NCBI RefSeq assembly: GCF_018323885.1
Contig: NZ_AP024585.1
Span: 4,402,001 to 4,466,000 of the forward strand
Source: Citrobacter amalonaticus
GTDB lineage: Bacteria > Pseudomonadota > Gammaproteobacteria > Enterobacterales > Enterobacteriaceae
DNA length: 64,000 nucleotides
Direction of reading: 5' to 3'
The position numbers and the translations under genes were made by a program. Below are positions 8,500 through 17,947 of the stretch, piece by piece. Position 1 is the stretch's first letter, and each line of letters opens with the position of its first letter. The notes under the pieces were generated by a model. It saw nothing but the letters and a program-made list of their open reading frames with translations. It was not told the DNA's origin and did no database searches.

Positions 8500-10009
8500 T
8501 AATCACCTCCGCCAGCTGCTGCTCGGTATAGTCCGCAGGCAACAGCTCGTTAATAATTTTCCCGCGCTGCATATGGAAAATACGATCGCAGTTGTAATAC
8601 GCCTCTGACGCTTCATCGGTAATCAGCAGCACGGAAATACCGACGCCGGAAAGGCGGTGGATAAGCTGATAAATACTGTCTTTCGCGCCAATATCGACGC
8701 CGACGGTCGGCGCATCGAGGATCAAGACTTTGGGGCGGGTTAAAATCCATTTTGCCAACACCACTTTTTGTTGGTTGCCGCCGGACAGCGTCGAGAGCGG
8801 GTTATCGGGATTGGCGACTTTAATATCCAGATCCTGGATCCACTCCTGAACGAGGGTAGCCTGCCGTTTTTCGTCAATAACATGCCACGGCGTTTTTAAC
8901 CGGTTAAGGATCGAAAGCACCATATTGTCGCTGACCGACTGCGGGAGCACCGCGCCCAGCGTCAGGCGGTCTTCAGAGACATAGGCAATGCCCAGTTTCG
9001 CGGCCTGCGTATTGTCTTTGATGATGACTTTTTTCCCTTCCAGATAAATCTCTCCGCTATCCGGATGGGTAATGCCAAAAAGACTTAACGCCAGCTCTGT
9101 TCGCCCTGAGCCTAACAATCCGCACAGTCCCAGCACTTCACCCTGGTGAAGCTTCAGTGAAATATCCTCGAACTGCCCTTTCCGACTGAGCTTATTCAGT
9201 TCCAGCACCACTTTTCCTTCCACGCTGTTCGGCAGCTTTTTCTGATGGACAATCGTTCTGCCGGTCATCAGTTCGGTAATACGCGACGGGGTTAGTAAAT
9301 TCGCCGCCCAGGTGCCAATGATTTCGCCATCGCGGATCACGGTAATACGGTCGGAAATCTCTTTCACTTCATCCAGACGATGGCTGACAAACACCACGGT
9401 GATATTTTTATCGCGCAGATAATTGACCGTGCGCAGTAGTTGGTTAACTTCAGTACGCGTCAGCGACGCCGTAGGCTCATCCATAATCACCAGCCGGGCA
9501 TCGGCCACCAGCGCGCGGCAAATCGCCACCTGCTGGCGCTGGGCAATCGGTAAATGCTGAACCTGCGCGTCCGGATCGAGGGAGAAATGTAATTCGTGGA
9601 TAATTTTTAGCGCCAGCGCTTTAAGACGGGCTTTGCGGTGCCAGCCAAAATAGCCCTTGAGATTTTCTTCAAAGGCGATATTTTCCGCGACCGTGAGGTT
9701 CGGGAATAACGACAGATCCTGATAAATAACCTGAATGCCTAACTCACGGGCTTTATCCGGCGAGAGTCTGGACCAGGATTTATCATCAATAATAATTTCG
9801 CTACCGGCATCCGGGATATACACACCGCACAGGGTTTTTATCAGCGTGCTTTTACCACAGCCGTTCGCTCCGGCCAGACAGTGGACTTCGCCTTTATTTA
9901 ACGTGAGATCAATATTCTTTAATGCCCGATGACCGCCAAAACTTTTGCTTAGCGACTTAAACGTCACCAACGGTTCACCGGCATTTCGTTCTGCAATATG
10001 CGGCATCAT
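8492..10009 (-). CDS. Sugar ABC transporter ATP-binding protein (RbsA-like, double domain)
   Basis: This 505-residue protein has two fused ATPase domains, as in RbsA, XylG and MglA. Domain 1 has Walker A GANGCGKST, a signature region around IAQRQQVAICRAL and Walker B LVIMDEPTAS. Domain 2 has the usual degenerate P-loop (LGSGRTELALSLF) and an intact signature LSGGNQQKVVLAKW with LILDAPTVGVD. Two adjacent ATGs (10009 and 10006) follow an AGGA ribosome site. I take the first. It energises import through the two permeases. Confidence 0.93.
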   Translation of the reverse strand: MMPHIAERNAGEPLVTFKSLSKSFGGHRALKNIDLTLNKGEVHCLAGANGCGKSTLIKTLCGVYIPDAGSEIIIDDKSWSRLSPDKARELGIQVIYQDLSLFPNLTVAENIAFEENLKGYFGWHRKARLKALALKIIHELHFSLDPDAQVQHLPIAQRQQVAICRALVADARLVIMDEPTASLTRTEVNQLLRTVNYLRDKNITVVFVSHRLDEVKEISDRITVIRDGEIIGTWAANLLTPSRITELMTGRTIVHQKKLPNSVEGKVVLELNKLSRKGQFEDISLKLHQGEVLGLCGLLGSGRTELALSLFGITHPDSGEIYLEGKKVIIKDNTQAAKLGIAYVSEDRLTLGAVLPQSVSDNMVLSILNRLKTPWHVIDEKRQATLVQEWIQDLDIKVANPDNPLSTLSGGNQQKVVLAKWILTRPKVLILDAPTVGVDIGAKDSIYQLIHRLSGVGISVLLITDEASEAYYNCDRIFHMQRGKIINELLPADYTEQQLAEVING

Positions 10010-10037
10010 GCTGTTCCTGAAAACGACCAAAGGATTT

Positions 10038-10058
10038 CCGGGCCGGTTGGCGGCCCGG
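10038..10058 (-). promoter_or_regulatory. GC-rich stem-loop between binding-protein and ATPase genes
   Basis: CCGGGCC (10038–10044) pairs exactly with GGCCCGG (10052–10058), with no U tract after it. Such hairpins after binding-protein genes commonly stabilise the upstream mRNA and raise binding-protein levels over the membrane components. That role is inferred here. Confidence 0.6.
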
Positions 10059-10073
10059 TGATGCGACCAGAAA

Positions 10074-11078
10074 TTACAAACCTAACTTCACTAAACGCCG
10101 GGTATTTTCAACATCAAGCTTTTCGGGGTTATCGCTCAGGATGGTGTTGTTCTGGACTTTGATTTCGCCCATATCGCCGATTTTGACGCCGTCTTTAATC
10201 GGTTCGCCGTTCATCATCGCCGTGGCGACCTGAACGAAAACTTTACCGGCGATCATCGGGTTAGAAATGTAGCCGCCGTCAATCGCGCCTTTCTCCAGCA
10301 ATTTAATGCCCTGACCCGGAGTGAAGGTGCCGAACACGCAAATCGCATCGTTTTTCTTACGCTTATCAATCGCGCGGCCTGCGCCAATCGGGCCCTGAGA
10401 ACCGAACGACATAATGCCTTTGAGATCTTTGTATTTGGACATCAGGTCATTCGCAGTGCGCATGGAATCGTCCACCGATTCCGCCACGCCAAAGCGATCT
10501 TCCACCAGGGTCATTTTCGGGTAGTGTTCTTTTTGATAAGCAATCGCGGCATTGGCCCAGTCATTCACCAGCGGTACCGTCAGGCTGCCGACAAACATGG
10601 CGTATTTGCCTTCTTCACCCATGCACTTCGCCATATCTTTCATATGATTGGCGCCCATGGTTTGGGTGTTCAGCAGCTCAAAATCCCAGTCAGCATTAGC
10701 CTGATCCGGTGATTCATGGGTAATCACTTTGATACCGGCTTCCTGGGCACGTTTAAGTACCGGCTCCAGCACTTTCGCGTCGTTCGGCACCACGCCAATC
10801 ACATCGACTTTCTTAGCGATTAAATCTTCAATGGCCCGCACCTGCTCGGCCGGGTCTGCCGTCGTTGGGCCAACCTGCCAGGCATTAACGCCGAGCGCCT
10901 TGCCCTCTTCTTTAATCCCTTGTTCCATCACGTTGAACCAGGGAATCCCGCCGACTTTCACAACCACGCCCATGGTAAAAGGCTTGTTGGCTTTTTGCGG
11001 CGCCGTGGATTGTTCAGCCCACGCGGCGGTTGATGACAATGCAGCAGTAATCAGGCAGGGTAAGAGTAATTTTTTCAT
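10074..11078 (-). CDS. Periplasmic sugar-binding protein of the ABC transporter
   Basis: This 334-residue protein starts with a signal peptide (MKKLLLPCLITAALSSTAAWA, cleavage expected after residue 21). The mature part is a Periplasmic_binding_4/RbsB-type fold: GVVVKVGGIPWFNVMEQGIKEEGKALG at the N-terminus, then DVIGVVPNDAKVLEPVLKRAQEAGIKVITHE, then a C-terminal lobe with GTFTPGQGIKLLEKGAIDGG. It captures the substrate and sets its specificity. Resemblance is to the LsrB/rhamnose-binding branch as well as RbsB, so sequence alone does not name the sugar. It leads the transport operon, 143 bases after the regulator gene. Confidence 0.92.
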   Translation of the reverse strand: MKKLLLPCLITAALSSTAAWAEQSTAPQKANKPFTMGVVVKVGGIPWFNVMEQGIKEEGKALGVNAWQVGPTTADPAEQVRAIEDLIAKKVDVIGVVPNDAKVLEPVLKRAQEAGIKVITHESPDQANADWDFELLNTQTMGANHMKDMAKCMGEEGKYAMFVGSLTVPLVNDWANAAIAYQKEHYPKMTLVEDRFGVAESVDDSMRTANDLMSKYKDLKGIMSFGSQGPIGAGRAIDKRKKNDAICVFGTFTPGQGIKLLEKGAIDGGYISNPMIAGKVFVQVATAMMNGEPIKDGVKIGDMGEIKVQNNTILSDNPEKLDVENTRRLVKLGL

Positions 11079-11221
11079 CGTAATTTCCTTAAGAAATAGC
11101 TTCAGACGCCAGGAATACCCAATAAAAATTGGCCTGACTTTTTATTTATTTCGACTTTCCTCTGGCATTGGCAGAATAACCAGACAGGTGTCATGATTAT
11201 TCAGATAACGGCTAACACACA

Positions 11222-12031
11222 CTACTTATCGACTTCCACCACATTTAGCTGTGGGTATTGCGCACGATAACGTTGATCAATACAGCTATTAGTTACCATA
11301 ATATCGATTTCATCCAGCATACATATTTTACTGAAGGCGTATTGTTCAAATTTACTGGAATCCACCAGAAGGATCTTTTGCCCGGAAACCTGTAACATAA
11401 CCTGCTTTAATCTGGCATTTATTTCACTGCCATCACGTATGCCATTTTCCAGATTTACTCCCTGACAGGAAAAGAAAAAACTATTAATTTGAAAATTTCG
11501 AATAGCACTCTCGGCAACGGGTCCATGGAAATCATCGTGGCGTTCAGAATACTCACCCCCAATACCGATAATGCGCACTTTATCCCGACAGGCCAGCGCC
11601 TGGATAATGCGTAGCGAATTGGTCACCACGGTAATATCAATGTCCGGAATTTGCCGGGCCAGAAACCAGCAGGTACTGCTGTTGTCCATCAGAATGCAAT
11701 CGCCAGAATGGATAAACTGTAACGCTGCCTTGGCGATTTTAGTTTTGATATCAGGATGTTCCTCGGTACGCTTGCGAAATGATTCGGCGCGGTCCACGCT
11801 GCTCGCCTGCCATGCCGTCCCCTCTATCGCCGCTGCCGTCGCCTCTGGCGCATCCAGAGAAACCGCGCCGCCAAAGCTGCGGGTCAATCGTTTGTTACGT
11901 TCTAATACTCTCAGATCCCGGCGAATGGTTTCCGGTGATACCTGACATAATTGCGACAGCTCCGTTACCCGTACCGCCCCTTGTTTTTGCACATGGGCAC
12001 AAATCATTTTGTAACGTTCTGCCTGCAGCAT
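11222..12031 (-). CDS. DeoR-family transcriptional regulator of the sugar island
   Basis: This 269-residue protein has an N-terminal DeoR-type helix-turn-helix (VRVTELSQLCQVSPETIRRDLRVLE, about residues 20–44, then FGGAVSLD). The C-terminal sugar-phosphate-sensing domain has IHSGDCILMDNSSTCWFLAR and VVTNSL. These regulators usually repress and are released by a phosphorylated sugar intermediate. It is divergent from the 4-epimerase gene and upstream of the transport operon. Candidate operators lie in the 433-base region between it and the 4-epimerase. Confidence 0.93.
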   Translation of the reverse strand: MLQAERYKMICAHVQKQGAVRVTELSQLCQVSPETIRRDLRVLERNKRLTRSFGGAVSLDAPEATAAAIEGTAWQASSVDRAESFRKRTEEHPDIKTKIAKAALQFIHSGDCILMDNSSTCWFLARQIPDIDITVVTNSLRIIQALACRDKVRIIGIGGEYSERHDDFHGPVAESAIRNFQINSFFFSCQGVNLENGIRDGSEINARLKQVMLQVSGQKILLVDSSKFEQYAFSKICMLDEIDIMVTNSCIDQRYRAQYPQLNVVEVDK

Positions 12032-12196
12032 AATAGGGATCCGCTAAGTATCATTTTACATGGTCTTATAATTAACGTTTCCACCCGGAATTAAAGTGAT
12101 TAATTTCAAGAAATATTCCATTGAAAAAGCCCGCGAACAATTGAACGATACTCATCACAATAAACAATGAAATAACAGCAACCAGTCAACATGTAA

Positions 12197-12212
12197 GGTG
12201 ATAAAACTCACA
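12197..12212. promoter_or_regulatory. Candidate CRP binding site
   Basis: GGTGATAAAACTCACA matches the CRP consensus TGTGA-N6-TCACA at nine of ten key positions. Its place in the divergent region suggests catabolite control of the sugar island. Confidence 0.75.
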
Positions 12213-12268
12213 AAATACGCTTGTTTTGCACGCCTGCCGTAACCTGAAAACACGCAAACAAACATAAA

Positions 12269-12315
12269 TGGTCATCTTAGGATTGACCAAATATGCCCGA
12301 ATGTGACCGAGTATG
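12269..12315. promoter_or_regulatory. Candidate DeoR-type operator cluster
   Basis: An exact inverted repeat TGGTCA (12269–12274)/TGACCA (12284–12289) is followed by a direct repeat. TGACCAAATATG (12284–12295) recurs as TGACCGAGTATG (12304–12315), exactly 20 bases, or two helical turns, downstream. Such repeats suit an oligomeric DeoR-family repressor. Binding by the adjacent regulator is inferred. Confidence 0.55.
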
Positions 12316-12464
12316 ACTTTTTCTTGCCATGACGCGCCTGACTACGTTTTACATCCTATTTATTCGGCGTAATTTAAATAAAAACGCGGCACATATTTTA
12401 TGTTATCCATCGTTAAGTCATTAATGCTGTTAAATAACATGCTTCCTATATTCTGGAGTCAACA

Positions 12465-13157
12465 ATGAATACGTTAAAACAACACGTTCTCGAGGCGAAT
12501 TTATCCCTGCCTGCGCATAAACTGGTAACGTTTACCTGGGGTAACGTCAGCGGCATCGATCGTGAAAAAGGTATTATGGTCATCAAACCTTCCGGAGTGG
12601 AATATAACCATATGGGTCTGGACGATATGGTGGTGGTGGATGTACAAAGCGGCAACGTTATTGAGGGAAATAAAAAGCCATCATCAGATACCGACACGCA
12701 TTTAGCGCTCTATCGCGCTTTCCCGACGATTGGCGGCATCGTACATACGCATTCCCGACACGCCACTATCTGGTCGCAGGCCGGAAAAGACTTAATGGCT
12801 TTAGGCACCACGCATGCGGATTATTTTTACGGAACCATTCCTTGCACGCGCCCGATGCATGACGACGAAATTAATGGTCGCTATGAATATGAAACTGGCA
12901 GCGTGATTATCGAAACCTTTGCGCAGCGCGGGCTCTCACCGGAACAGATCCCGGCGGTACTGGTCAACAGCCATGGGCCTTTCGCCTGGGGTTCTGATCC
13001 TGCTAACGCCGTGCATAACGCCGTGGTACTGGAAGAAATCGCTTATATGAATTTGTTTACTCAGCAGTTACAGCCTCAAATTCCCGCCATGCAACCCACG
13101 CTGCTGGATAAACATTTCCTGAGAAAACACGGCGCGAATGCTTATTACGGACAGTAA
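12465..13157 (+). CDS. L-ribulose-5-phosphate 4-epimerase, AraD/UlaF/SgbE family
   Basis: This 230-residue class II aldolase-family enzyme is predicted to convert L-ribulose-5-P to D-xylulose-5-P, the entry point to the pentose phosphate pathway. Visible landmarks are [15 protein letters not shown], the zinc ligands in VHTHSRHAT (His95 and His97) and a third histidine in NSHGPFAWG (about residue 171). An acidic residue and tyrosine near the C-terminus (HGANAYYGQ) fit AraD-type enzymes. It is transcribed away from the rest of the island and ends just before the argH terminator. Together with the 3-epimerase and kinase it completes a three-step route from L-xylulose. Confidence 0.92.
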   Translation: MNTLKQHVLEANLSLPAHKLVTFTWGNVSGIDREKGIMVIKPSGVEYNHMGLDDMVVVDVQSGNVIEGNKKPSSDTDTHLALYRAFPTIGGIVHTHSRHATIWSQAGKDLMALGTTHADYFYGTIPCTRPMHDDEINGRYEYETGSVIIETFAQRGLSPEQIPAVLVNSHGPFAWGSDPANAVHNAVVLEEIAYMNLFTQQLQPQIPAMQPTLLDKHFLRKHGANAYYGQ

Positions 13158-13174
13158 TCTTCGCGTGATGGCAT

Positions 13175-13199
13175 AAAAAAGCCTGGCATCTCGCCAGGC
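13175..13199 (-). terminator. Terminator of the argCBH operon
   Basis: GCCTGGC (13181–13187) pairs with GCCAGGC (13193–13199), and on the minus strand six U follow. It lies just past the argH stop at 13220. Confidence 0.85.
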
Positions 13200-13219
13200 C
13201 AGATAAGCCAGAATACCCG

Positions 13220-14593
13220 TTATGCCAGACGCGCCTTCGCGTAGCTGATCGCTTGTGCGATCTGCTGCGGAGACACCCCGCCCTTCGCGGCACGTTTGTC
13301 CAGACACGACTGCAGAGAGAGGATCGGGTATACATCATCGCCGATGACGCTACTGAATTTCTGCAGATCGGCGAGCGGCAGGTCTTCCAGCGGTTTCCCC
13401 TGACGAATCGCCTCAACAACCGTTTCACCGACGATGTGGTGCGCTTCACGGAACGGCACGCCTTTCGCGACCAGATAATCCGCCAGTTCGGTAGCGTTAG
13501 CGTACCCCTGCTGCGCCGCTTCCTGGCAACGCGGACGTTTCACCTGAATGCCGTCCAGCACCAGCGCAGCCATATGCAGGCAGTCCAGCCAGGTGTCGAG
13601 CGCGTCGAACAAGCCTTCTTTGTCTTCCTGCATATCTTTGTTGTAGGCCAGTGGAAGTCCTTTCAGCGTCATCATCATGCCCGTCAATGCGCCCTGCACA
13701 CGGCCACATTTACCGCGAATCAACTCCAGCGCGTCCGGGTTTTTCTTCTGCGGCATCAATGAAGAACCGGAGGTCACGCGATCGGAAAGCTCAACAAAGC
13801 CCGCTTCACCGGTGTTAAAGAAAATCAGATCTTCGGCAAAACGCGACAGGTGCACCATACCGATAGAGGCGTCGGCCAGCAGTTCCAGCACGTGGTCACG
13901 ATCGGAGACGCTGTCCAGACTGTTACGCGTGGCCGAGGCAAATCCCAGCCAGCCCGCCAGCTGTTCACGATCGATTTCATAGGCGGTCCCGGCCAGCGCA
14001 CCACAGCCTAATGGGCTAACGTCCAGACGCTTTAACGCATCCTGCAGACGGCTTTCATCACGCGCCAGCATTTCGACATACGCCAGGCACCAGTGCGCAA
14101 ACGTCACCGGCTGCGCACGTTGCAGGTGGGTGTACCCCGGCATCACCGCATCCTGGTTATTTTCCGCCGTCTCGACCAGTGCGCTCTGCAACTGACGATT
14201 GGCGGTAAGCAGTTCGGTTACCGTCTCTTTGCACCACAGTTTCAAATCGGTAGCGACCTGGTCATTACGGCTACGCCCGGTATGCAGCTTTTTACCTAAC
14301 TGACCGACTTTGTCGATCAGTTTGCCTTCCACCCAGCTGTGAATATCTTCGGCATCGCTTTCGAGGATCTGCTGCGGATTAGCGCGAACCTCTTCCAGCA
14401 GTACGTTCAACGCCTCTTCGAGCTGAAGTTGTTCGTCAGCGGTCAACACGCCAACGGTAACCAACGCTTTGGACCAGGCCACAGAGCCAACAATATCCTG
14501 CTCCGCCAGGCGGTAATCAAAGCGCAACGAATCGTTGAACTGTTTGAACCGCTGATCTGCTGCCTGAGTAAAACGCCCACCCCAAAGTGCCAT
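13220..14593 (-). CDS. argH: Argininosuccinate lyase ArgH
   Basis: ArgH splits argininosuccinate into arginine and fumarate, the last step of arginine synthesis. The ATG at 14593 ([13 protein letters not shown]) gives 457 residues, the E. coli length. The frame upstream of it is part of a REP element. Family motifs are [14 protein letters not shown] (about residue 108), [16 protein letters not shown] with the catalytic histidine (about 158), and the mobile signature loop [12 protein letters not shown] (about 278). It is the last gene of argCBH. Confidence 0.97.
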   Translation of the reverse strand: MALWGGRFTQAADQRFKQFNDSLRFDYRLAEQDIVGSVAWSKALVTVGVLTADEQLQLEEALNVLLEEVRANPQQILESDAEDIHSWVEGKLIDKVGQLGKKLHTGRSRNDQVATDLKLWCKETVTELLTANRQLQSALVETAENNQDAVMPGYTHLQRAQPVTFAHWCLAYVEMLARDESRLQDALKRLDVSPLGCGALAGTAYEIDREQLAGWLGFASATRNSLDSVSDRDHVLELLADASIGMVHLSRFAEDLIFFNTGEAGFVELSDRVTSGSSLMPQKKNPDALELIRGKCGRVQGALTGMMMTLKGLPLAYNKDMQEDKEGLFDALDTWLDCLHMAALVLDGIQVKRPRCQEAAQQGYANATELADYLVAKGVPFREAHHIVGETVVEAIRQGKPLEDLPLADLQKFSSVIGDDVYPILSLQSCLDKRAAKGGVSPQQIAQAISYAKARLA

Positions 14594-14620
14594 AACGAAT
14601 TTCCTTAATTTGATATTTTT

Positions 14621-14691
14621 GCCCGGTGGCGCTGCGCTTACCGGGCCTACAAAACCCATGCAGGCCGGATAAGGCGAAGCCGCCATCCGGC
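14621..14691. repeat. REP/BIME pair between argB and argH
   Basis: Two imperfect palindromes in opposite orientation are seen: GCCCGGTGGCGCTGCGCTTA with CCGGGCC, then GGCCGGATAAGGCG with CGCCATCCGGC. They sit between argB and argH within the operon and may modulate relative ArgH expression. Confidence 0.88.
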
Positions 14692-14701
14692 ACATTAATA
14701 G

Positions 14702-15478
14702 TTAAGCCAGAATACGTGTACCGATCGGCGTGCCGTTGAACAGCGCCGGGAGTTGCTCGGCATGACGCCAGGAGGCGATATCCACCGGACGACCCAGCGT
14801 GCGTGCAGCATCCAGCGCGGCATTGACCTTCACAATCATGCCATCGGTAATAATACCCTGGTCGATCAGTTGTTCCGCTTTCGCGGCGGTCATTTCAGCA
14901 ATGCGCTGACCTTTACCATCGAGAATACCACTCACGTCGGAAAGCAGGATCAGATCCGCGCCCAGCGTCGCCGCCAGCGCTGTCGCCGCCTGGTCCGCGT
15001 TCACGTTCATCAACTGCCCTTCTTCCGTCACCCCAATCGAGCTGACGACTGGCAGAAAACCATTTTCCAGCAGCGTGTTAATCAGCGTAGGTGAACCCGG
15101 CTGCGCCAGTCCAACATGGCCAAGCTCTTCGTCGAGCTGGGTCACTTTTACGCTATCGCCATCGCCAAGATACAGGCCTACGGAGGCGATGTGGTGTTTC
15201 TTCGCCCAGGCCAGCAGCGTTTTGTTCGCCGTTCCCGCCAGCGCACCGGTGATGATGTCGATCTGGTCAGCAGGCGTCACACGCAGGCCGTTTTTCTTTT
15301 TCACCGGCAGGTTGAGCCCTTTCATCAACTCATCAACGACACAACCGCCGCCATGGACAATGACCAGCGGACGCTGATGCGACTCGCGATAGTTCACCAG
15401 CGCAGTAAAAAGACGCTCCAGCGCCTCTTCGCTATCCAGTAATACGCCACCCAGCTTGATAATTAATGGACTCATCAT
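14702..15478 (-). CDS. argB: Acetylglutamate kinase ArgB
   Basis: ArgB phosphorylates N-acetylglutamate with ATP, the second step of arginine synthesis. The start at 15478 ([15 protein letters not shown]), after AAGGGTG, gives 258 residues, the family length. It has the amino-acid-kinase motifs KLGGVLL, VHGGG and the C-terminal [12 protein letters not shown] and [12 protein letters not shown] stretches. It lies seven bases after argC and is separated from argH by the REP pair. Confidence 0.97.
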   Translation of the reverse strand: MMSPLIIKLGGVLLDSEEALERLFTALVNYRESHQRPLVIVHGGGCVVDELMKGLNLPVKKKNGLRVTPADQIDIITGALAGTANKTLLAWAKKHHIASVGLYLGDGDSVKVTQLDEELGHVGLAQPGSPTLINTLLENGFLPVVSSIGVTEEGQLMNVNADQAATALAATLGADLILLSDVSGILDGKGQRIAEMTAAKAEQLIDQGIITDGMIVKVNAALDAARTLGRPVDIASWRHAEQLPALFNGTPIGTRILA

Positions 15479-15485
15479 TGCACCC

Positions 15486-16490
15486 TTAAATAAGAGACTG
15501 CGTTTCAGCAAAGCCGAAACGGATATTGGCACACTGCACTGCCTGTGCGGCGGCGCCTTTCAACAAATTATCTTCGGTTGCCACCACGATCAAATGTTCA
15601 CCCTGCACGGCAAAACCGATATCGCAGAACGGCAGCCCAACGACATTCTTCAGCGCCGGAACGCCTTTGTCATACAGACGCACCAGCGGTTTATCCGCAT
15701 ACGCCTGCTGTAATACCTGCGCGACCTGCGCAGCGGTCACGCCCGGCTGCAGTCGACAAGTGATCGTTTCCAGGATCCCGCGCGGGAAATTGCCCAGATG
15801 CGGGGTGAAAATCACGTCCGTTCCCAGATGGGTGGCGATCTCCGGCTGATGACGATGGGTAAACACGCCATACGGTTGCAGGCTCACTTCGCAGAAGCTG
15901 TTAGACAATGCCGCTTTACGTCCCGCTCCGCTCACCCCGCTGGTCGCGTTGATCACCGGCCATTGCGTCAAATCCAGCAGTCCGGCATCAATCAGGGGTT
16001 TCAAAGAAAGTTGCGCCGCCGTGGGATAACACCCCGGCACCGCAATCAGATTCGCCTCTTTCAGTTTGTCGGCGCTCCACTCCGCCAGACCGTAGACCGC
16101 CTGCTCAAGCAGGTTGGGATACTGATGGGTGAAGCCATAGTATTTTTCATAGAAGCCGGCATCGTTCACGCGGAAGGCACCGGAAAGGTCGAAGACCACA
16201 CAACCGGCAGCCAGAAATTGCGGCGCCAGGTCATGGCTGACTTCGTGGGCGGTGGCTAAAAACACCACATCCACGCCATCGGTAAACTCGCTGATATCAG
16301 ACATCGGCTGCAACGGCAGATCGACGATGCCTTTAAGCTGTGGATGCAAATCAGAAATTAACTTTCCCGCATCATTGCTTTGCGCTGAGACGGTCAAAGC
16401 GGTTATGGTCATATGAGGGTGGCGATTCACGTAGCTTACAAGCTCTGCGCCCGCATAACCGCTAGCGCCTACAATCAGCGTATTCAACAT
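15486..16490 (-). CDS. argC: N-acetyl-gamma-glutamyl-phosphate reductase ArgC
   Basis: This NADPH-dependent enzyme makes N-acetylglutamate semialdehyde. It has 334 residues, with the nucleotide-binding loop [11 protein letters not shown] (residues 8–18) and the catalytic cysteine in [17 protein letters not shown] (about residue 154). It is the first gene of argCBH and divergent from argE, with the shared ArgR operator in the 88 bases between. Confidence 0.97.
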   Translation of the reverse strand: MLNTLIVGASGYAGAELVSYVNRHPHMTITALTVSAQSNDAGKLISDLHPQLKGIVDLPLQPMSDISEFTDGVDVVFLATAHEVSHDLAPQFLAAGCVVFDLSGAFRVNDAGFYEKYYGFTHQYPNLLEQAVYGLAEWSADKLKEANLIAVPGCYPTAAQLSLKPLIDAGLLDLTQWPVINATSGVSGAGRKAALSNSFCEVSLQPYGVFTHRHQPEIATHLGTDVIFTPHLGNFPRGILETITCRLQPGVTAAQVAQVLQQAYADKPLVRLYDKGVPALKNVVGLPFCDIGFAVQGEHLIVVATEDNLLKGAAAQAVQCANIRFGFAETQSLI

Positions 16491-16513
16491 CAGGTTCCTT
16501 TATGCTCAACGTT

Positions 16514-16552
16514 AATGTATTTTTATGCACATTTATTGCATGAATATTGATA
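16514..16552. promoter_or_regulatory. ArgR operator: two ARG boxes between argC and argE
   Basis: AATGTATTTTTATGCACA (16514–16531) and ATTGCATGAATATTGATA (16535–16552) each fit the 18-bp ARG-box pattern (TGAAT-like half, AT core, ATTCA-like half). They are separated by three bases, the usual spacing for ArgR hexamer binding, and overlap the face-to-face argC and argE promoters. Confidence 0.85.
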
Positions 16553-16578
16553 CTATCACGACCTAAGGTGTGTCAACA

Positions 16579-17730
16579 ATGAAAATGAACTTACCGCCAT
16601 TTATCGAGATCTACCGCGCGCTGATTGCCACGCCGTCCATCAGCGCTACCGAAGAAGCACTGGATCAGAGCAATGAGTCTTTAATCAATCTGCTGGCGGG
16701 TTGGTTCAGCGATCTCGGTTTCAACGTTGAGATTCAACCGGTCCCGGGAACCCGCAATAAATTCAATCTGCTGGCCAGCACCGGACAAGGAGCAGGCGGC
16801 TTACTGCTCACGGGTCATACCGACACCGTACCGTTTGACGATGGGCGCTGGACGCGCGATCCCTTCACCCTTACCGAGCATGACAATAAGCTCTACGGTC
16901 TGGGTACCGCAGATATGAAGGGCTTCTTCGCATTTATTCTCGACGCGCTTCGCGACGTTGATGTGACACAACTGAAAAAACCGCTCTACATCCTGGCGAC
17001 GGCAGATGAAGAGACCAGTATGGCGGGGGCGCGTTACTTCTCGGAAAACGCGTCGATTCGTCCTGATTGCGCGATCATCGGTGAGCCCACGTCGCTACAG
17101 CCGATTCGCGCTCACAAAGGTCATATCTCGACGGCGGTACGGGTGATGGGCCAGTCCGGTCACTCCAGCGATCCGGCACGCGGCGTGAACGCCATCGAAC
17201 TGATGCACGACGCGATTGGTCGCATTATGCAACTGCGCGATACCCTGAAAGCGCGTTATCACTACGACGCGTTCACCGTACCATATCCCACCCTGAATCT
17301 GGGTAGTCTGCACGGTGGCGATGCGTCGAACCGAATTTGTGCCTGCTGTGAACTGCATATGGATATCCGTCCGCTGCCGGGCATGACGCTGGGCGATCTG
17401 GATGGTTTGCTGACGGAAGCCCTGGCGCCAGTGAGCGAACGCTGGCCGGGTCGTCTGACCGTTGCCGAACTCCATCCGCCGATCCCTGGTTACGAGTGTC
17501 CGCCGGACCATCAGCTTGTCGAGGTAGTGGAGAAACTGCTGGGCGAAAAAACCGATGTCGTGAACTACTGCACCGAAGCGCCGTTTATTCAGACCCTGTG
17601 CCCAACGCTGGTGTTGGGACCGGGTTCAATCAATCAGGCGCACCAGCCTGACGAATATCTCGAGACGCGTTTTATTAAGCCCACCCGTGAGTTAATCACC
17701 CAGGTCGTGCACCACTTCTGCTGGCACTGA
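16579..17730 (+). CDS. argE: Acetylornithine deacetylase ArgE
   Basis: ArgE hydrolyses N-acetylornithine to ornithine and acetate. It is a dizinc M20-family metallohydrolase. The ATG at 16579 ([15 protein letters not shown]), eight bases after AAGGTG, gives 383 residues as in E. coli. A GTG nine bases earlier was rejected. Metal and catalytic motifs are [10 protein letters not shown] (His80, Asp82), [17 protein letters not shown] with the general-base glutamate, and a C-terminal histidine in [12 protein letters not shown]. It is divergent from argCBH and controlled by ArgR. Confidence 0.97.
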   Translation: MKMNLPPFIEIYRALIATPSISATEEALDQSNESLINLLAGWFSDLGFNVEIQPVPGTRNKFNLLASTGQGAGGLLLTGHTDTVPFDDGRWTRDPFTLTEHDNKLYGLGTADMKGFFAFILDALRDVDVTQLKKPLYILATADEETSMAGARYFSENASIRPDCAIIGEPTSLQPIRAHKGHISTAVRVMGQSGHSSDPARGVNAIELMHDAIGRIMQLRDTLKARYHYDAFTVPYPTLNLGSLHGGDASNRICACCELHMDIRPLPGMTLGDLDGLLTEALAPVSERWPGRLTVAELHPPIPGYECPPDHQLVEVVEKLLGEKTDVVNYCTEAPFIQTLCPTLVLGPGSINQAHQPDEYLETRFIKPTRELITQVVHHFCWH

Positions 17731-17746
17731 TCGAACTACCCGCTTT

Positions 17747-17794
17747 CCCGGCCTACCTCCGATGGTAGGCCGGATATGCGCAGCGCCATCCGGC
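17747..17794. repeat. REP element after argE
   Basis: CCCGGCCTACC and GGTAGGCCGG form one palindrome, followed by GGATATGCGCAGCGCCATCC, a typical REP core. It lies directly after argE. Confidence 0.8.
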
Positions 17795-17947
17795 AATGCA
17801 TTTTCACATTCCGATAAGCATTTCTTATCTGGCTGGATATGAATTAAATTTCGTAAATTACCCGCATTTATTCGTTTGCTGAACCGATTTCGCCGCAATT
17901 GACGCCACGGGTTTTACGTGGCTTTATAAAAGACGACTACTAAACAA

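Larger units (their letters stand above)
12032..12464. promoter_or_regulatory. Divergent control region of the sugar island
   Basis: This 433-base AT-rich region separates the DeoR regulator gene and the 4-epimerase gene and holds no gene. It contains a strong CRP-like site (12197–12212), a weaker one (AGTGATTAATTTCAAG, 12095–12110) and a repeat cluster at 12269–12315, described separately. The final 150 bases before the 4-epimerase start presumably hold its promoter and leader, but I cannot assign −35/−10 boxes with confidence. Confidence 0.7.

Noticed and set aside
4083..12031. Sugar island as an AI-2 (lsr) operon
   Set aside because: Two permeases, a binding protein and an FGGY kinase resemble Lsr, but the kinase is closest to LyxK, two pentose-phosphate epimerases are present, and LsrF/LsrG and a SorC-type LsrR are absent.
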